A model generated the notes under the pieces. The model had not been told where the DNA came from, searched no databases, and was given only the letters and a program-made list of their open reading frames with translations. DNA of 27,080 bases from NCBI GenBank assembly GCA_938017655.1, contig CALIJO010000019.1:1-27080 (forward strand). Reading direction: 5' to 3'. Each line of letters starts with the position of its first letter. Positions within the stretch are counted from its first letter, which is position 1. Origin of the DNA: an uncultured Candidatus Saccharibacteria bacterium. GTDB taxonomy: Bacteria > Patescibacteriota > Saccharimonadia > Saccharimonadales > Saccharimonadaceae. Made by a program: the position numbers and the translations under genes. This document shows positions 1-6,824 of the stretch, piece by piece.

Positions 1-55
1 GGAATAGGATTAAAAACTCCTTATGAAGTGTTGCAAAGGTGCTGAACCTTATACG
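1..55 (+). mobile_element. 3' end of an insertion sequence (transposase C-terminus), inverted copy 1
   Basis: Frame 1 reads GIGLKTPYEVLQRC followed by TGA at 43-45. The TPYEV motif is typical of the extreme C-terminus of rve/DDE-type transposases (IS3, IS30 and IS481-like families), so this is seen as the last 14 codons of a transposase entering from the left edge. Only 10 bases separate the stop from the point where the repeat ends (position 55/56), so the IS outer end probably lies there. An exact inverted copy sits at 27026-27080. The family cannot be fixed from so short a piece. Confidence 0.72.
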
Positions 56-155
56 TAGTTAAGTTATCTCGAATAGGTAGATAAACAGGGGAATTATCTT
101 TTTTGCTCGGTGATGTTGCACTTGAGAGATTAATTCAGTGTACCTGTTGTAATTA

Positions 156-164
156 TGCTAAAAT
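156..164 (+). promoter_or_regulatory. Extended -10 promoter box for the 184-618 gene
   Basis: TGC-TAAAAT, the same extended -10 form seen before several other genes here (688-696, 15030-15038). It lies 19 nt upstream of the ATG at 184. A second AT-rich candidate (TATAAG at 174-179) lies only 4 nt from the ATG. There is no Shine-Dalgarno sequence before this start, so translation may be from a very short leader. Confidence 0.45.
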
Positions 165-183
165 GTGATATGATATAAGTATC

Positions 184-618
184 ATGCAACTTGGAATTGT
201 GAAATATCTCAAAAATCTTTATCAAAATAAAGAAGAACTCAAGCTTGTCGAGGTGACTTATGGCTTGGTCGCTCTTGTTTTCTTCTTGCTCGCCGCCGTG
301 GTCTCTCTGTTGGATCGCGCTCTTGGTGTTGCACTCCTAATTATTCCACTGATTAGCTTCATTGCGCTTGCTACCAACGTGGTAGTCTGGGCTCTGCTAA
401 AACTCTTCCTCGAGTCGAAAATTAGTCGAAACCTCGAAAACGAAGACCTCGGCTCACTCGAAATTACCGACAATCAGCCTCGCACTTATCGCAAGGCTCT
501 TACTGACGATGCCAACCAGCGCGTCCTTATCGAAAAACCAGCGGTCCGTACCAGAAAAACTACCACAAAAGCTGCCACGAAAACTACCACGAAATCTAAA
601 TCCCAGAAAACTAACTAG
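184..618 (+). CDS. Small two-helix membrane protein with basic low-complexity tail
   Basis: A 144-residue protein I do not recognise. Residues about 25-44 and 49-73 form two strongly hydrophobic stretches separated by a short DRA turn, consistent with a helical hairpin in the membrane. The rest is a hydrophilic tail ending in a Thr/Lys repeat (KTTTKAATKTTTKSKS), which would be strongly positive. Codons show a clear third-position bias (CTC, GTC) like the core genes, which supports real coding. It is the first gene after the IS end and is followed by the surface protein gene at 717 with its own promoter, so it appears to be monocistronic. The function is unknown. Bound nucleic acid, polyphosphate or an anionic envelope polymer are possible partners for the basic tail, but that is speculation. 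Confidence 0.7.
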   Translation: MQLGIVKYLKNLYQNKEELKLVEVTYGLVALVFFLLAAVVSLLDRALGVALLIIPLISFIALATNVVVWALLKLFLESKISRNLENEDLGSLEITDNQPRTYRKALTDDANQRVLIEKPAVRTRKTTTKAATKTTTKSKSQKTN

Positions 619-687
619 GATCGCAATAAACTCCATAGAAACCCAAATATAACGCTTTAATTTTTTCTTCCATATTTATCGTTCTTA

Positions 688-696
688 TGCTAAAAT
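688..696 (+). promoter_or_regulatory. Extended -10 promoter for the first surface protein gene
   Basis: TGC-TAAAAT at 688-696, followed by an AGGAG Shine-Dalgarno at 703-707 and the ATG at 717. The transcript would start near 703, so the leader is very short. The second surface gene has an almost identical box (TGT-TAAAAT at 15030-15038). Confidence 0.6.
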
Positions 697-716
697 AACG
701 ACAGGAGAAAAAGTTA

Positions 717-3452
717 ATGAAGTTTGTATCGAAGTTTGTATCGAAGCTTGATTTTTATCAAAAGTTTGTTTTTAACCAGAACCAAAAATCTAATATATAT
801 ATATATATATATATATTGAGCTTAACAGGTATACTGCTAAGCTTTTTCTTTTGCCTAAATTTAACTGAGCCAAGTTTTGCAACCTCAGCCTCAATTGGTA
901 TATCTGGCGACGCTAATGTTGAGCAAGATAATCCAGTTTCTAGTAAAACCCTAAAAAAGACCGTAGACATTAATGTTTCTACCAATAGTTACACTGGCTA
1001 TGAATTACTTATGTCCAGTGAGACCAACCAAAATAATCTCATGCCATCAAAAACCGACAATCATAGCCACATCGACTCCGTCTCAGCCGACACGAGCATC
1101 TCTAATATGCATAATCAATACGGCTACAATGTAAAAGACATAAATGACGATATCTACTCTGCCATCCCAAAACTCAGTACTCCACTTAAGATTAAAACTA
1201 ATCCAGACCCTGCCACTGAAACTGTTAAATTTAATTTAGGTTTTGGTTTAGACAATAATCTTCCTACCGATAATTACAAAAATAAGCTCATCTTTACTCT
1301 CCTTGCTAAGGAAACTATGACCACCACCTTGAAACCAGGTCGCGATATTAACGTCAGTATTAGAAAAGCTATGGGGCTGTCTGGTGAATATCTCACAGAT
1401 CTCACTAAACAAGTTCCTACTGACGGCTCTTATTATTTAAGAAATTTTACCTTTGGTAGAAATAAATGTAGTGACCAGATTACCGCCGCGAACACTTTTA
1501 AAATTTCCACCGACGAATCTAGCCCTGAAGCCTACTTAGGTGTATACAAAAAAGATGGCTACTATTATCCATGCATCTGGTCTGAGACTGATGTCTTTAT
1601 TATGAATAAGGATCTTTCCTATATGTTTGCGGGACTTGGACTTGATGGTGAGCAATCATTTAATTTTGCTGATGGTTATGCGGCGAAAGACGTCGACTTT
1701 CATAACATAAAGAATGTTTCGCATTATATGCATAATACCTATGTTGGGAGTGGCATATATGAACATAAACTGGAGCCATTAGCGAACCTCTGGGTGAATC
1801 AGCCCATCGAGGAAGCTGAATCCACATTCGAAGGACTACATCACTATGGAAGTTACAGCCTATATATGAATATACATTACATAAATACCGATGCACTAAA
1901 AAATACCTCGAAAATGTTTAAAGATACAAATATAAATTATATCGACTTAAGGAATGGTAAATTCGATAAGGTTGAGGATGCTAGTTCCATGTTTGAGGGA
2001 TGTAACACGGACATGTTTTATGTTGACAAATGGACCTTTGAAAATAACAAAAATTTTTCCAAAATGTTTAAAAATTCTCATGTGGTTAATGGCTTTAGGA
2101 ATGTAAACGATAAGTTCAGATTTAATAAAGCTGAGGATCTTTCCGAGATGTTTATGGGCGCAGACATAAAGGATGCTTTATTTGCAAATACTTTCATGCT
2201 TGGTGGTCAGAAAATCACCAATATGGAGTCCATGTATGAAGATTACAAGAAACCAATTTATGTGGAGTTAGAAAATCTGAATACGGCCGCTCGACCTGCC
2301 AATATTAAAAATATGTTCAAAAATTCAAAGGTAGTCAGTGTGACATTGCCGAAAATTATCGATACGACTGCCACTACTGATATGAGTTCATTATTTGAGA
2401 ATTGTTCCAATCTCACCACGCTAAAAAATTTCGACCAGATCGATACAGATAATGTCACGAATATGTCCAAGATGTTTTATAATACGACATCGTTGCATTA
2501 TACGGATCAAATTGCAAAAGTGATTAAGGCAAATAACGTCACTGATATGTCGTATATGTTTTATCATGCTAGAGCTGGCGGACCGGTAGAATTTAATAAT
2601 GAATTTAATACTAGTACTGTCAAAACCATGAAAGCAATGTTTGCAGGATTTTCCCGCGTAGATGTAAATATCTCACATTTTAGATTTGATAATCTAGAAG
2701 ATATGAGTAGGATGTTTATGGGAATATATGAAGAATTTGAATATAGTAAACGCGGGTCGCAATATATTGAAAGTTATGGTGTTACTGATGTAATTTGGCC
2801 AGCAAAACATTTGGCCCCCAAACTGAAAGATGCGAATAGCCTATTTCGTTCAAATGCTTTTATTCGAAAAATTAAGGCTCCAAAATTCACTGCACCGAAT
2901 CTAAAGGATCTCCAATTTGCCTTTTATGGTCTCGTAAGCGTAACGTCAGTCGATCTAGATGATTTTGACACCTCAGCAGCAGAAAATATGAAAGCAATGT
3001 TTTGTTATATTGAAAACGGGTTTGATGGTATTAGCGATCTTACTATTAATCTTGACACATCAAGCGTTACTAATATGAGTGCACTATTCTACTTTACTAA
3101 TCTTCCAAGAAAGGTAAATTTATCATCTTTTAATACAAAAAACGTAACTGATATGTCCTACACATTTGGTATGCTAAACCAAAGTCCGGATAGAGCTATT
3201 GTTGAAGAAATTGATATAACTGGGTGGGACACCAGTAATGTCACTAATATAAACTATATGTTTGGACTGTCCAATATAAATAGAATTTACGCGTCAGATA
3301 GCTTTGTAACCACAAAAGTAACGAATGGAAGCGATATGTTTTACCGTTCGAATATAACTGGTCAAAACGGCACATCCTGTTATGGGTGGTCTTCCACTGG
3401 TGCACGTTTTGATAATCCGCCAACCTCTCCAGGTTGTTTCTGGCATAAATAA
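717..3452 (+). CDS. Secreted BspA-like (DUF285 / 26-residue repeat) surface protein, probably phase-variable
   Basis: A 911-residue exported protein. The start at 717 is fixed by AGGAG 9 nt upstream. The N-terminus is basic, then residues about 31-50 are hydrophobic, with a likely signal peptidase site after A55 (PSFA/TSA). Residues about 56-330 form a module also found in the paralogue at 15110 (shared MHNQYGYN, KFNLGF, DLSYM). From about residue 390 onward there are many repeats of the DUF285 type (for example VTNMSKMF, VTDMSYMF, ATNMSALF-like units), as in BspA-like and Listeria-type surface proteins. The C-terminus carries the family-typical end unit (IYASDSFVTTKVT). There is no LPXTG or C-terminal membrane helix. 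A pure (AT)12 tract in codons 25-34 encodes IYIYIYI, so slippage by one unit would shift the frame. Codon use is more AT-rich than in neighbouring core genes. A role in adhesion or host contact is inferred from the family. Confidence 0.85.
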   Translation: MKFVSKFVSKLDFYQKFVFNQNQKSNIYIYIYILSLTGILLSFFFCLNLTEPSFATSASIGISGDANVEQDNPVSSKTLKKTVDINVSTNSYTGYELLMSSETNQNNLMPSKTDNHSHIDSVSADTSISNMHNQYGYNVKDINDDIYSAIPKLSTPLKIKTNPDPATETVKFNLGFGLDNNLPTDNYKNKLIFTLLAKETMTTTLKPGRDINVSIRKAMGLSGEYLTDLTKQVPTDGSYYLRNFTFGRNKCSDQITAANTFKISTDESSPEAYLGVYKKDGYYYPCIWSETDVFIMNKDLSYMFAGLGLDGEQSFNFADGYAAKDVDFHNIKNVSHYMHNTYVGSGIYEHKLEPLANLWVNQPIEEAESTFEGLHHYGSYSLYMNIHYINTDALKNTSKMFKDTNINYIDLRNGKFDKVEDASSMFEGCNTDMFYVDKWTFENNKNFSKMFKNSHVVNGFRNVNDKFRFNKAEDLSEMFMGADIKDALFANTFMLGGQKITNMESMYEDYKKPIYVELENLNTAARPANIKNMFKNSKVVSVTLPKIIDTTATTDMSSLFENCSNLTTLKNFDQIDTDNVTNMSKMFYNTTSLHYTDQIAKVIKANNVTDMSYMFYHARAGGPVEFNNEFNTSTVKTMKAMFAGFSRVDVNISHFRFDNLEDMSRMFMGIYEEFEYSKRGSQYIESYGVTDVIWPAKHLAPKLKDANSLFRSNAFIRKIKAPKFTAPNLKDLQFAFYGLVSVTSVDLDDFDTSAAENMKAMFCYIENGFDGISDLTINLDTSSVTNMSALFYFTNLPRKVNLSSFNTKNVTDMSYTFGMLNQSPDRAIVEEIDITGWDTSNVTNINYMFGLSNINRIYASDSFVTTKVTNGSDMFYRSNITGQNGTSCYGWSSTGARFDNPPTSPGCFWHK
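720..743 (+). repeat. 12-bp tandem duplication in the surface-protein start region
   Basis: The 12-mer AAGTTTGTATCG occurs twice head to tail at 720-731 and 732-743, encoding KFVS twice right after the initiator Met. It keeps the frame and adds positive charge to the n-region of the signal peptide. Confidence 0.85.
793..816 (+). repeat. (AT)12 dinucleotide microsatellite inside the signal-peptide coding region
   Basis: Twelve uninterrupted AT units, in frame with the CDS starting at 717 and encoding alternating Ile and Tyr. Because the unit is 2 bp, gain or loss of one or two units would frameshift the 911-codon gene near codon 30. A change of three units keeps the frame and changes the signal-peptide core by two residues. 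Confidence 0.95.
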
Positions 3453-3511
3453 AATCTTTCCTATGACCTTGTTAAATATACGTAAAATGAAATAAATACT
3501 CAGAACTGACT

Positions 3512-3540
3512 TTGACAAAATTCACGAATACAGGTATAAT
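3512..3540 (+). promoter_or_regulatory. Consensus housekeeping promoter for rpsL-rpsG
   Basis: TTGACA at 3512-3517 and TATAAT at 3535-3540, separated by exactly 17 bp: a full match to the sigma-70 consensus. Transcription would begin near 3547, giving a leader of about 150 nt before rpsL. Confidence 0.88.
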
Positions 3541-3546
3541 AACTAA

Positions 3547-3696
3547 CGAGTTTCAAGCCAATTCTACTGCTGTAAGGAAAAGGCTCGCTTGAGGTTGTAA
3601 AATATCGTATTATAGCTATTCAAGCTGTGAAGTTTTATCTAGAGCTTCACCACTGATGAAGAATCAGATTTTTATCAATAACACAAGAGGAAACTA
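3547..3696 (+). promoter_or_regulatory. Structured leader of the rpsL-rpsG mRNA
   Basis: The untranslated leader holds two copies of TTCAAGC (3552-3558 and 3619-3625) that can each pair with the single GCTTGAG at 3587-3593, so two alternative helices are possible. Two further hairpins follow: GTGAAG/CTTCAC (3627-3632 with 3645-3650) and CTGAT/ATCAG (3653-3657 with 3663-3667), the latter followed by ATTTTT. The arrangement is compatible with attenuation or ribosomal-protein feedback, but no known leader family is recognised. A GAGG Shine-Dalgarno precedes the ATG. Confidence 0.5.
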
Positions 3697-4110
3697 ATGC
3701 CAACAATTAATCAGTTGATCCGTAAACCTCGTAAGGTTGCTGCTAGAAAGTCTAAGTCACCAGCCCTTGGTTCTATCGTCAACACTCTTAAAACTCGTTA
3801 CTACAACCAAGCTTCACCTTTTAAGCGTGGTGTTTGTATCAAGGTTACTACCAAAACCCCAAAGAAACCTAACTCTGCTCTTCGTAAGGTCGCTCGTGTG
3901 CGTCTTACCAACGGTCAAGAAGTTTGGGCTTACATCGGCGGTGAAGGTCACAACCTTCAGGAACACGCTGTAGTGCTCGTTCGTGGTGGCCGTGTGCCTG
4001 ACCTTCCAGGTGTCCGCTATCACATCGTTCGTGGTACTCTCGACCTTCAAGGTGTTAATGGTCGTAAGCAAGGCCGTTCTAAATACGGCGCTAAGAAGGA
4101 GGGTAAGTAA
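3697..4110 (+). CDS. rpsL: 30S ribosomal protein uS12
   Basis: 137 residues, recognised end to end. uS12 sits at the decoding centre of the 30S subunit and helps monitor codon-anticodon pairing. The conserved TPKKPNSALRKVARVRL (residues 54-70) and GGEGHNLQEH (81-90) blocks are present. There is an insertion of about 13 residues around positions 25-42 compared with the E. coli protein, like the longer uS12 of Firmicutes. At residue 101 there is Pro (GGRVPDLPGVRYH) where most bacteria have the Lys (K88 in M. tuberculosis numbering) that is altered in streptomycin-resistant mutants; the other resistance Lys (K43 equivalent, K56 here) is kept. It is the first gene of a two-gene operon with rpsG, 2 nt apart. 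The fusA-tuf part of the usual str operon does not follow. Confidence 0.98.
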   Translation: MPTINQLIRKPRKVAARKSKSPALGSIVNTLKTRYYNQASPFKRGVCIKVTTKTPKKPNSALRKVARVRLTNGQEVWAYIGGEGHNLQEHAVVLVRGGRVPDLPGVRYHIVRGTLDLQGVNGRKQGRSKYGAKKEGK

Positions 4111-4112
4111 TT

Positions 4113-4592
4113 ATGCCACGTAAAACTACCAAATCTCTCGAACGTAAGGTGATGCCTGATCGCAAATATCAGTCAGTTCTCGTTCAACGCTTGATTAACA
4201 AATCAATGCTTGATGGTAAAAAGCAAGCTTCTGAACGCGCAGTTTACGCTGCGATCGAAGGTGCTGCTAAGAAATTGAACTCTGAGAATCCAGTGGAAGT
4301 CCTTGAAAAGGCTGTCGCTAACGTTTCTCCAGATTTCGAAGTTAAGTCCCGCCGTGTCGGTGGTGCTAACTACCAAATTCCATTCCCAATTTCTGGTCAC
4401 CGTCAAATGCACTTTGCCTTCTCTTGGCTCGTGCAATCAGCTCGTTCTCGCAAGGGTATGCCATACTCACGCCGTCTCGAGGCTGAAATCGTCGATGCTT
4501 TCAACGGTGCTGGTGCTGCTTTCAAGAAAAAGGAAGACACTCACCGCATGGCCGAAGCCAACCGTGCTTTTGCTCACTTTGCTCGCGCTTAA
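4113..4592 (+). CDS. rpsG: 30S ribosomal protein uS7
   Basis: 159 residues, close to the usual 156. uS7 nucleates assembly of the 30S head by binding the 3' domain of 16S rRNA. The N-terminal PRK...ERKVMPDRKY, the VLEKAVANVSPDFEVKSRRVGGANYQIP block (about residues 63-90) and the C-terminal HRMAEANRAFAHF segment are all family-typical. It starts 2 nt after rpsL and ends before a strong terminator at 4605-4633, so rpsL-rpsG form a closed two-gene operon rather than the usual rpsL-rpsG-fusA-tuf string. Confidence 0.98.
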   Translation: MPRKTTKSLERKVMPDRKYQSVLVQRLINKSMLDGKKQASERAVYAAIEGAAKKLNSENPVEVLEKAVANVSPDFEVKSRRVGGANYQIPFPISGHRQMHFAFSWLVQSARSRKGMPYSRRLEAEIVDAFNGAGAAFKKKEDTHRMAEANRAFAHFARA

Positions 4593-4604
4593 ATTACGAG
4601 TACG

Positions 4605-4636
4605 AAAATACCACCTCTTCCGGGTGGTATTTTTTT
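4605..4636 (+). terminator. Rho-independent terminator after rpsG
   Basis: An 11-bp perfect stem (4605-4615 with 4623-4633), loop TCTTCCG, with the U-run merged into the 3' arm and continuing to 4636. It ends the rpsL-rpsG transcript. The A-run on the 5' side means it could also act on the other strand. Confidence 0.9.
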
Positions 4637-4655
4637 GTTTTTAGCAACTCTCTTA

Positions 4656-4664
4656 TGCTATAAT
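4656..4664 (+). promoter_or_regulatory. Extended -10 promoter for the gap operon
   Basis: TGC-TATAAT, immediately downstream of the rpsG terminator. It is followed by AGGAGG at 4674-4679 and the ATG at 4683, so the leader is only about a dozen bases long. Confidence 0.75.
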
Positions 4665-4682
4665 AAAAGAAAAAGGAGGAAA

Positions 4683-5684
4683 ATGATTAAAATTGCAATC
4701 AATGGTTTTGGCCGCATTGGTCGAAATGCTCTAAAAATTGCTTTGATGCGACGTGATCTCGAAGTTGTAGCTATTAATGATTTGACCGATACTAAAACGC
4801 TCGCTTTTCTTCTCAAGCATGATTCCAGTTATGGTACTTACAGTCGTGAAGTGACTTATGATGATCAAAATATTATTGTGGATGGCAAAAAAATCCGCGT
4901 CTTTTCTGAAAAAGATCCAGCTAATCTCGCTTGGGGTGAATTAGGTGTAGATGTAGTAATTGAATCCACTGGTTTCTTCACTGATCCAGAAAAAGCTAAA
5001 GCTCATCTCACTGCCGGCGCTCGCAAGGTAGTGATTTCTGCTCCTGCTAAGGGCGAGGGCGCTAAAACTATCGTACTCGGTGTCAACGAAGGTGAAGTTA
5101 CCAAGGAAGATAAAATTCTTTCCAATGCTTCCTGCACCACCAACTGTATTGCCCCAATCATGAAAGTGCTTGAAGATAATTTTGGCGTCAAGAAAGCTAT
5201 GATGACCACCGTGCATTCTTATACCGGTTCTCAGCGTTTACTCGATGCCCCATCCAAGGATCTTCGTGAAGCTCGTTCTGCTGCCGAAAATATCGTGCCA
5301 ACTACCACTGGCGCTTCAAAAGCTGCAGCCTTGACCATTCCAAGCCTCAAGGGCAAGTTCAATGGTCTTTCTGTCCGTGTTCCGACCCCTGTAGTTTCGC
5401 TTGCTGATATTACTGCCGTGCTTTCTCGTACTACCACCAAGGAAGAGCTCACCCAGCTTTTTGAAAAAGTTGCCAGCGAGCCATTCTATGAAGGTATTCT
5501 CGGCGTTTCTCATGAAGAATTAGTTTCATCCGATTATCGTGGTGATTCACATTCCTGCATCGTCGACCTTCCGCTCATTGATGTGGTGGACGGTGATTTG
5601 ATTAAGATTGTGGCCTGGTATGACAATGAATGGGGCTATTCCAATCGTCTCGTCGAATTAACCGCTGATTTTGGAAAGGAATAA
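4683..5684 (+). CDS. gap: Glyceraldehyde-3-phosphate dehydrogenase, type I
   Basis: 333 residues, normal length. It catalyses the phosphorylating oxidation of glyceraldehyde 3-phosphate to 1,3-bisphosphoglycerate. Visible are the Rossmann motif NGFGRIGR (7-14), the catalytic Cys151 in SNASCTTNC, His178 in TTVHSYTGSQ, and the C-terminal WYDNEWGYS. INDLTD (31-36) fits NAD use. The ATG at 4683 is chosen because AGGAGG lies just upstream; the frame is open back to 4635 but that part overlaps the terminator and promoter. First gene of a sugar-phosphate operon; rpiB follows after 1 nt. Confidence 0.97.
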   Translation: MIKIAINGFGRIGRNALKIALMRRDLEVVAINDLTDTKTLAFLLKHDSSYGTYSREVTYDDQNIIVDGKKIRVFSEKDPANLAWGELGVDVVIESTGFFTDPEKAKAHLTAGARKVVISAPAKGEGAKTIVLGVNEGEVTKEDKILSNASCTTNCIAPIMKVLEDNFGVKKAMMTTVHSYTGSQRLLDAPSKDLREARSAAENIVPTTTGASKAAALTIPSLKGKFNGLSVRVPTPVVSLADITAVLSRTTTKEELTQLFEKVASEPFYEGILGVSHEELVSSDYRGDSHSCIVDLPLIDVVDGDLIKIVAWYDNEWGYSNRLVELTADFGKE

Positions 5685-5685
5685 A

Positions 5686-6153
5686 ATGCAACTCTACGTC
5701 GCCTCTGATCATCGTGGTTTTACTGTTAAGCAGCGTCTTCTGACTTTTTTGGCCGAATATCAAAATCAACATCCTGAAATGAATATTGAGGTAAAGGATC
5801 TTGGTCCTCTCACGATTCAACCTGGCGACGATTTTAATGATTCTGCAATTGCCGTCTCTCGTGCGGTGCGCGAAAACCCTACCGCGCGTGGCTTCCTTAT
5901 CTGTGGTTCCGCGCATGGCATTTCGATTCAAGCCAACCGCTTCCGTGGCATTCGCGCGATTTGTGGTTATACCGAATCTTTGTCTCGTGTCGGCCGCAAA
6001 CATAACGACGCCAACGTCCTCTGTCTTTCTTCAGACTATATGTCAGAGGAAGAAATTAAGGCGTCCGTCACAGGATTTTTGGAAGAGCCATTTATTCCAG
6101 AAGAGCGTTATATTCGTCGGAATCAGCGTCTAGATGAGGAAAATATTTACTAA
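5686..6153 (+). CDS. rpiB: Ribose-5-phosphate isomerase B family (RpiB/LacAB)
   Basis: 155 residues, typical for the family, which interconverts ribose 5-phosphate and ribulose 5-phosphate. The N-terminal ASDHRGF (residues 6-12) and the catalytic Cys73 in LICGSAHGISIQANR match RpiB, as does HNDANVL (106-112). The phosphate-binding loop is CGSAHG rather than the usual CGTGIG, and the usual DTFSAR stretch before HND reads YTESLSR, so substrate preference could differ. The ATG at 5686 follows AAGGA and starts 1 nt after the gap stop; an in-frame TTG at 5671 inside gap is less likely. It pairs logically with the RPE-like gene downstream, both acting on ribulose 5-phosphate. Confidence 0.85.
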   Translation: MQLYVASDHRGFTVKQRLLTFLAEYQNQHPEMNIEVKDLGPLTIQPGDDFNDSAIAVSRAVRENPTARGFLICGSAHGISIQANRFRGIRAICGYTESLSRVGRKHNDANVLCLSSDYMSEEEIKASVTGFLEEPFIPEERYIRRNQRLDEENIY

Positions 6154-6164
6154 AAAGGAAAAAT

Positions 6165-6824
6165 ATGGGTGAGGACACAATTATCGTACCAACGATTTTA
6201 ACCGATGACACGAATGTTTTTGTCGAGCAAATGAAGGCCTATATTTCGTTTGCTAAACGTATTCAGATTGATCTGATGGACGGCACTTTTACGCCGAATC
6301 ATAGCGTGCCAGAAAGTTCAATTTCTCAGCTTCCGAACGGTATTCAATTTGACCTGCACATTATGGCTATTCGTCCGAGCGATCACTTGTCTGAAGTCTT
6401 ACGCCTGCATCCACACTTAGCGATTTTTCATGCCGAGGCTTCAGAAGATTTATTGCCAATCTTCGATCAGCTAAAAAAAGCTGGGATAAGAGCCGGAGTG
6501 GCAATTCTTCCGACTACCTACCCTGGTTTAATTAAAAAATATCTTGAAGTCGCTGATCATGCCCTGATTTTTGCTGGCAATCTCGGCCAGCAAGGCGCCA
6601 AAGCCGATATTTTACAGGCCGAAAAGGTCAAAATTATTCGCAGTATTAAGCCTGATATTGAAATTGGTTGGGATGGCGGTGCTAATCTGACTAATGTGCG
6701 TGCTCTCGCTAATTACGAAGTGAATGTGATTAATGTTGGCTCTGCACTTTCTCAACCCGAAGATAAAAAGGCTGCCTATGAGGCTCTCGTCGCAGAAGCC
6801 AAAAAACGTGGAGTCTTCCTATGA
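6165..6824 (+). CDS. Ribulose-phosphate 3-epimerase-like TIM-barrel protein (divergent)
   Basis: 219 residues, the length of RPE, which interconverts ribulose 5-phosphate and xylulose 5-phosphate with a metal bound by two His and two Asp. The expected landmarks are seen: IDLMDGTFTPN (35-45), FDLHIM (62-67), FHAEA (89-93), WDGGANLTNV (169-178) and VINVGSAL. The catalytic Asp36 and Asp170 and metal-ligand His65 are kept, but the first metal-ligand His is Gln34 (QIDLMDG instead of HIDVMDG), and the usual NPGFGGQ loop reads GNLGQQG. It is therefore an RPE homologue by fold whose exact activity is uncertain. AAGGA sits upstream of the ATG. Its stop overlaps the start of the PfkB gene by 4 nt, indicating coupled translation. 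Confidence 0.8.
   Translation: MGEDTIIVPTILTDDTNVFVEQMKAYISFAKRIQIDLMDGTFTPNHSVPESSISQLPNGIQFDLHIMAIRPSDHLSEVLRLHPHLAIFHAEASEDLLPIFDQLKKAGIRAGVAILPTTYPGLIKKYLEVADHALIFAGNLGQQGAKADILQAEKVKIIRSIKPDIEIGWDGGANLTNVRALANYEVNVINVGSALSQPEDKKAAYEALVAEAKKRGVFL

Noticed and set aside
105..130. GTTGCACTT-containing stretch downstream of the left IS end, looking like a decayed IS end
   Set aside because: Similarity is only to a short remembered motif, the reading frame is closed by a stop just upstream, and there is no second copy in the window.
3653..3667. CTGATGA followed by GAA in the rpsL leader, reminiscent of a hammerhead ribozyme core
   Set aside because: The required stem II between the two core elements is missing and no helices I or III surround it. 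It is better read as a small CTGAT/ATCAG hairpin.
4635..4682. Longer GAPDH starting with TTG at 4635
   Set aside because: That part overlaps the rpsG terminator tail and the gap promoter; the family N-terminus (IKIAINGFGRIG) begins at 4683.
6822..6824. Recoded UGA (genetic code 25)
   Set aside because: UGA at 6822-6824 ends the epimerase exactly where the family ends and overlaps the next start, so it works as a normal stop.
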